From: an uncultured Gluconobacter sp.
Lineage (GTDB): Bacteria > Pseudomonadota > Alphaproteobacteria > Acetobacterales > Acetobacteraceae
Direction of reading: 5' to 3'
NCBI GenBank assembly: GCA_937880175.1
Contig: CALFLO010000107.1
Coordinates: 1-7,578 of the forward strand
Length of the DNA stretch: 7,578 bases
This document shows positions 6,265-7,578 of the stretch, one piece after another (position 1 is the stretch's first letter; each line of letters starts with the position of its first letter). The notes under the pieces were generated by a model, which was given only the letters and a program-made list of their open reading frames with translations, was not told the origin of the DNA and did no database searches. Position numbers and translations under genes: made by a program.

Positions 6265-6304
6265 TTTCCCTACCGCCGGGATGAAGAAACCGGCGGCAGG
6301 GAAA
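6265..6304 (-). terminator. Strong hairpin between mucR and fur, possible terminator or processing site
   Basis: TTTCCCTACCGCCGG (6265-6279) and CCGGCGGCAGGGAAA (6290-6304) can form a 15-bp stem with a 10-nt loop. The only non-Watson-Crick position is G-U in RNA copied in the minus direction but A-C in the plus direction, so it is fully paired only in the mucR/fur direction. It starts 8 nt beyond the mucR stop. No T-tract follows, so it is not a classical intrinsic terminator. It may protect the mucR 3' end or partly attenuate reading into fur. The remaining ~55 nt before fur contain TCCAC/GTGGA (6241-6253) and no convincing promoter or Fur box. Confidence 0.45.
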
Positions 6305-6311
6305 AAGGCTC

Positions 6312-6719
6312 TCAGTCTTCGCGACGACGGCCGAGGCCGATCTTGCGGGCCAGAGACGAGCGGTGGTTCGCGTAGTTCGGAGCGACCATCGGGTATTCCG
6401 GCGGCAGGCCCCAGCGCTCGCGGTATTCCTGCGGCGTCATGTTATAGGCGGTCTTGAGGTGACGGCGGAGCAGCTTGAGCTTCTTTCCGTCTTCCAGGCA
6501 GATGATGTAGTCCGGGAAAACCGACTTGCGCGGCGACACGGCCGGCACCGGCTTTTCAACAGGAGCCTCTTCCGGAACGTTCACCGTTGCAAGAGATTCA
6601 TGGACGGACCGGATCAGGGCCGGGAGAGCGTCAGCCGGAATATCATTGTTCGATACATAGGCAGTAACGATCTGCGCGGTCAGCTGGTGCAGTTCGGGAG
6701 CACTTGTCTCTTGCGACAT
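6312..6719 (-). CDS. mucR: MucR/Ros family transcriptional regulator with degenerate zinc finger
   Basis: A 135-residue protein of the MucR/Ros family, small regulators that bind AT-rich DNA and control exopolysaccharide, motility and cell-cycle genes in alphaproteobacteria. The variable N-terminal half (1-65), which in MucR mediates oligomerisation, is followed by the zinc-finger region IICLEDGKKLKLLRRHL (72-88), MTPQEYRERWGLP (94-106), YPMVAPNYA (109-117) and a basic tail. The Ros ligand pattern C-x2-C-x9-H-x3/4-H appears here as C74, D77, H87 and then A91/Y92. Asp at the second position is common in MucR proteins, but the last histidine is missing. The ATG at 6719 has AAGGA 10 nt upstream and starts the usual N-terminus. 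In-frame sequence continues upstream to 6980, but it is AT-rich and unlike the family. It lies upstream of fur on the same strand and divergent from a TusA-like gene. Confidence 0.93.
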   Translation of the reverse strand: MSQETSAPELHQLTAQIVTAYVSNNDIPADALPALIRSVHESLATVNVPEEAPVEKPVPAVSPRKSVFPDYIICLEDGKKLKLLRRHLKTAYNMTPQEYRERWGLPPEYPMVAPNYANHRSSLARKIGLGRRRED

Positions 6720-6739
6720 TGTAGTTAAGTCCTTCATCC

Positions 6740-6769
6740 TTGAGCGAGTGAGCATGTAGCAGTCATAAA
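6740..6769 (+). promoter_or_regulatory. Candidate promoter for the TusA-like gene
   Basis: A -35-like TTGAGC (6740-6745) is followed after 18 nt by a -10-like CATAAA (6764-6769), which would start transcription ~25 nt before the ATG at 6801. The match is moderate. The element lies inside the 81-nt divergent spacer and overlaps the region that must also hold the mucR promoter, so the two genes may be regulated together. I could not pick a convincing mucR promoter on the other strand. Confidence 0.3.
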
Positions 6770-6850
6770 TTGCTGCGTTCAAGCATAAAAAGAAAGAAAC
6801 ATGTGCGTGACAGAAAATGAAACATTTTTCATAGATATAACTGAAAAAAA
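6761..6850. promoter_or_regulatory. AT-rich patch between mucR and the TusA-like gene, possible MucR binding region
   Basis: Positions 6781-6860 contain 24 G or C in 80 bases (30%), against clearly GC-rich flanks. The patch includes A-tracts (6787-6790, 6844-6850), several T-A steps (ATAGATATAA at 6831-6840) and an imperfect inverted repeat, GAAAATG/CATTTTTC, at 6813-6830. MucR proteins are known to bind AT-rich DNA with T-A steps and often autoregulate, so this is a plausible autoregulatory site. It extends into the first codons of the TusA-like gene. Confidence 0.4.
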
Positions 6851-7049
6851 ATGCCCCATGACAACAGTATATGTGCGGGCCAAACTCGACGCCATGACTT
6901 CCGGACAGACACTTGAAGTCCGGCTCCACGGAACAGAAACACGCAGAAATGTTGGTGCGTCCGTGCGGGCACTGGGCCATGCAATTCTGGCGGATTCACC
7001 TGTTGCTGGCAGCCCGGATCTTTACTTCCTGAGCGTTAAACGTCGCTAG
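6801..7049 (+). CDS. TusA-family small sulfurtransferase-like protein
   Basis: An 82-residue protein of the TusA/SirA fold. A short first strand (FFIDIT) leads to the conserved Cys-Pro (C18-P19 in KKCPMTTVYVRAKLDAM), where Cys would carry persulfide sulfur. SGQTLEVRL follows, and a GHAIL segment leads to a terminal strand (LYFLSVKR). The CPMT form is common in alphaproteobacterial TusA-family paralogues whose roles are unknown, so tusA is not assigned. The start is uncertain: ATG 6801 or GTG 6807, with only an A-rich AGAAAG upstream. The 5' coding region is AT-rich while the rest matches the neighbourhood. It is divergent from mucR, and its last 14 nt overlap the end of rimI on the opposite strand, so the two transcripts run into each other. 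Confidence 0.75.
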   Translation: MCVTENETFFIDITEKKCPMTTVYVRAKLDAMTSGQTLEVRLHGTETRRNVGASVRALGHAILADSPVAGSPDLYFLSVKRR

Positions 7050-7479
7050 AAACAAGCACCTGGGCGTCACTTCCGTCCCTGTAATAACCGCGACGGAGGC
7101 CCGCTTTTATAAAACCGCACTTCCCGTACAGCGCAGCGGCCTGATTGTTACAGACTGCTACCTCGAGAAATACTTTCCCTTTGCCCAGAACGTTTTGCAC
7201 CAGAGACTTTCCAATGCCTCGGCGGCGGAAATCCGGGTGGACGGCCAGGGTCAGGATTTCCGTCTCGTCCAGAACAGTCCGTGAAAGAATGAAACCGACG
7301 GGATTATTGTCGATAAGCGCAATAGTGCCTTCAGTACCCTGCACTGAAAGCAAACTGACAAAAGAAGTTGCATCCCAGACTTCGCCGCCGCGAAACGTGA
7401 CTTCATGCAGGGCAGCCAGAAGAGGGGCGCACCCGATCCCCATTGTCTGTAACTGGAAATCCTTTTCAGGATGGCTCAC
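7036..7479 (-). CDS. rimI: Ribosomal-protein-alanine N-acetyltransferase, GNAT family
   Basis: RimI acetylates the N-terminal alanine of ribosomal protein S18 in E. coli. The 147-residue protein has the GNAT acetyl-CoA loop VHPDFRRRGIGKSLV (80-94, RRRGIG at 85-90) and the RimI-type C-terminal half FLEVAVCNNQAAALYGKCGF (104-123) with RRGYYRDGSDAQVL (129-142). E106 and Y118 match the catalytic E103 and Y115 of E. coli RimI, with identical spacing. The start is GTG at 7479, overlapping the tsaB stop (GTGA), which implies translational coupling; GAGG lies 11-14 nt upstream. The tsaB-rimI pairing is widespread in bacteria and supports the name. The 3' end overlaps the convergent TusA-like gene by 14 nt, and no terminator is visible. 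Confidence 0.92.
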   Translation of the reverse strand: MSHPEKDFQLQTMGIGCAPLLAALHEVTFRGGEVWDATSFVSLLSVQGTEGTIALIDNNPVGFILSRTVLDETEILTLAVHPDFRRRGIGKSLVQNVLGKGKVFLEVAVCNNQAAALYGKCGFIKAGLRRGYYRDGSDAQVLVSSDV

Positions 7480-7578
7480 AGGGGCGCAGGCCTCAGACCG
7501 GCTGCGGGGGGCTTGGCTTCGGGGGGATCCACATAGAGCGGCATCAAAGGTCCGGGGGGGATGTCTTCTGCGGCCTGA
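7476..7578 (-). CDS. tsaB: C-terminal end of TsaB (tRNA t6A synthesis), 5' part outside window
   Basis: The last 33 codons of a gene entering from the right edge, with the first complete codon at 7577-7575. The peptide is a Pro-rich tail with LMPLYVDPPEAKPP, resembling the P-x-Y-x-R/D-PP-D/E-AK-PP ending of TsaB (YeaZ). TsaB is the scaffold partner of TsaD in making N6-threonylcarbamoyl-adenosine at position 37 of tRNAs reading ANN codons. The stop TGA (7478-7476) overlaps the rimI GTG. The call rests on this short tail plus the rimI linkage, since no catalytic or dimer region is visible. Confidence 0.75.
   Translation of the reverse strand, partial: QAAEDIPPGPLMPLYVDPPEAKPPAAGLRPAPL

Noticed and set aside
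6209..6311. Fur box upstream of fur
   Set aside because: I looked for GATAAT-like or TGCAAAT-like palindromes and found only short unrelated dyads.
5744..6457. 237-codon plus-strand open frame
   Set aside because: It runs antisense to fur and mucR, both firmly identified.
6720..6980. N-terminal extension of MucR up to 6980
   Set aside because: The added residues are encoded in the AT-rich divergent region and overlap the TusA-like gene; ATG 6719 has a good ribosome-binding site and a normal MucR N-terminus.
1..7578. Defence system, prophage, insertion sequence, CRISPR array or tRNA
   Set aside because: No transposase, integrase, terminal repeats, regularly spaced repeats or cloverleaf was seen; gene density and composition are uniform apart from the small AT-rich patch.

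Overview
This window looks like ordinary chromosome from an acetic acid bacterium (Acetobacteraceae, Gluconobacter-like). That placement is inferred from high GC, alphaproteobacterial family signatures (MucR, a Fur/Mur-type regulator without CxxC motifs, OlsB, the lnt plus HTH pair) and gene order. No tool was run, so the genus is a guess. I see no mobile element, CRISPR array, rRNA or tRNA, and no defence island. Nine genes are complete and two run off the edges. All lie on the minus strand except two.

Left part (1-2449): a soluble globin-coupled methyl-accepting chemotaxis protein, probably an oxygen sensor, is cut by the left edge. Next is a small His/Met/Pro-rich lipoprotein. Divergent from the lipoprotein is a dual-specificity-type phosphatase on the plus strand.

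Middle (2453-4629): an XRE-family regulator lies just downstream of lnt (apolipoprotein N-acyltransferase). This is the same pairing as actA-phrR of Sinorhizobium. The gap between them holds a clear inverted repeat overlapping a TTGACA hexamer, a likely operator. A textbook intrinsic terminator separates lnt from the next gene upstream.

Right part (4707-7578): reading along the minus strand, the tail of tsaB overlaps rimI. Then come mucR, a fur-family gene and olsB (ornithine lipid synthesis), with the fur stop overlapping the olsB start by 4 nt. A small TusA-like gene on the plus strand is divergent from mucR and convergent with rimI. An AT-rich patch covers its start and part of the mucR upstream region.

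How it fits together: the right half is an envelope and regulation neighbourhood, with tRNA t6A modification (tsaB), protein acetylation (rimI), two global-type regulators, ornithine lipid synthesis and lipoprotein maturation. It resembles a compacted version of the alphaproteobacterial order tsaB-rimI-fur-olsA-miaB-phoH-ybeY-corC-lnt-phrR-metK, with olsB present and miaB-phoH-ybeY-corC absent. The most interesting details are at residue level. The Fur-family protein lacks most ligands of one metal site but keeps the other. The MucR zinc finger lacks its last histidine. The terminator before lnt has a third complementary arm next to the lnt start. I found no convincing undescribed multi-gene system.
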